A DNA stretch of 6,330 bases from the NCBI GenBank assembly GCA_041552775.1, contig JBFEKH010000117.1:1-6330 (forward strand), given 5' to 3'. Shown here piece after piece: positions 5,781 through 6,330 of this stretch (position 1 is the stretch's first letter; each line of letters starts with the position of its first letter). The notes below the pieces were generated by a model that made no database searches, was not told the origin of the DNA, and worked only from the letters and a program-made list of their open reading frames with translations. Made by a program: the position numbers and the translations under genes. This stretch comes from Allopontixanthobacter sp041552775 (GTDB lineage Bacteria > Pseudomonadota > Alphaproteobacteria > Sphingomonadales > Sphingomonadaceae).

Positions 5781-6330
5781 AGCGGTTCTACGGCAACGTT
5801 ACCGTCGATCAGGTGGTAAATGGATTTGCCGTCAGACTGGACGGGCGGGCCATCAAGACCGCCGCAGGCAACCCGCAAATTGTGCCGGGTCGCGGCCTGG
5901 CTGACGCCCTAGCCGCCGAATGGGATGCGCAAGGCGACGAACTGGACCTGACGCTGTTCCGATTCCGCGATCTGGCAGATTACGCAATCGATATCATCTC
6001 CGCCGAACGTCCAGTAGCTTTGGACAAGCTGCTCGCGTTTGCCGAAACCGACACGCTTTGTTACCGCGCCGACCCTGACGAAGCGCTGTATCGGCGACAG
6101 CAGGAAATATGGGAGCCGCTGCTCACGGGGCTGGAAACCCGCGAGGATATTCGCCTCGACCGGATCAGCGGTGTCATGCATCGCCCACAACCGGCAGAAA
6201 CGCTTGAGAAATTGCGCGGCAGGCTGGATGCGCTGGACGATTTCACGCTGGCCGGATTGCACAATGTTACATCGCTCGCCGCATCGCTGGTGATCGGAAT
6301 GTCCGCCCTGCAGGATGGCAAAGATCCTGA
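5777..6330 (+). CDS. Atp12-family F1-ATPase assembly chaperone (partial, runs off right edge)
   Basis: Atp12 proteins help assemble the F1 sector of ATP synthase by binding the alpha subunit before it joins the hexamer; that role is established for the mitochondrial protein and inferred for the bacterial homologues. The reading frame begins MKRFYGNVTV at 5777 and stays open to the window end, giving 184 codons of an expected 230-240. Family features visible are the opening KRFY, GFAVRLDGRAIKT (16-28), LADALAAEWDAQGDELD (41-57), AIDII (70-74), FAETDTLCYRA (88-98), an RRQQEIWEPLL stretch (106-116) and SGVMHRPQP (131-139). The usual proline-containing PLTRLAN-type segment is replaced by TLFRFRDLADYAID, a modest divergence. 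GGAG at 5764-5767 lies nine bases upstream, and the ATG overlaps the small membrane-protein stop by four bases, so translation is probably coupled. The C-terminal part and stop codon are outside the window. Confidence 0.9.
   Translation, partial: MKRFYGNVTVDQVVNGFAVRLDGRAIKTAAGNPQIVPGRGLADALAAEWDAQGDELDLTLFRFRDLADYAIDIISAERPVALDKLLAFAETDTLCYRADPDEALYRRQQEIWEPLLTGLETREDIRLDRISGVMHRPQPAETLEKLRGRLDALDDFTLAGLHNVTSLAASLVIGMSALQDGKDP

Noticed and set aside
1..6330. Mobile element, prophage, defence or secondary-metabolite system
   Set aside because: All genes are recognisable housekeeping or conserved chromosomal families apart from one small membrane protein; no transposase, integrase, terminal repeats or composition shift was seen.

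Overview
This window looks like ordinary chromosomal core sequence from an alphaproteobacterium, most likely a sphingomonad (Sphingomonadales, Erythrobacter/Sphingomonas-like). The grounds are the fairly high GC content, an S21 protein that matches my memory of the sphingomonad form, and an Atp12-family F1-ATPase assembly factor, a protein of alphaproteobacteria and mitochondria. The assignment is from recognition only; no search was run.

The left half (1-2901) is read on the minus strand. In transcription order it holds rpsU (ribosomal protein S21), a Rho-independent terminator, a membrane-anchored FKBP-type peptidyl-prolyl isomerase with a Gln/Met/Pro-rich tail, a polytopic DUF4153 membrane protein, and the start of gatC (GatCAB amidotransferase subunit), which runs off the left edge. 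A bulged hairpin lies between the FKBP and DUF4153 genes and covers the ribosome-binding site of the latter.

A 236-base divergent intergenic region (2902-3137) separates this from the right half, which is read on the plus strand. In order it holds crcB (fluoride channel), an RluA/RluC-type pseudouridine synthase with a long basic C-terminal tail, a HAD-family phosphatase, a 74-residue two-helix membrane protein of unknown function, and an Atp12-family protein cut by the right edge. crcB/synthase, HAD/small protein and small protein/Atp12 each overlap by four bases (ATGA), and the synthase-HAD gap is only 41 bases, so the five genes look like one transcription unit. The products do not form an obvious single pathway: fluoride export, rRNA modification, phosphate-ester hydrolysis and ATP synthase assembly.

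I found no mobile element, CRISPR array, tRNA or rRNA gene, toxin-antitoxin pair or defence system, and no convincing new system. The points most worth a second look are the unidentified small membrane protein coupled to the Atp12 gene, the hairpin over the DUF4153 ribosome-binding site, and the low-complexity tail of the pseudouridine synthase.
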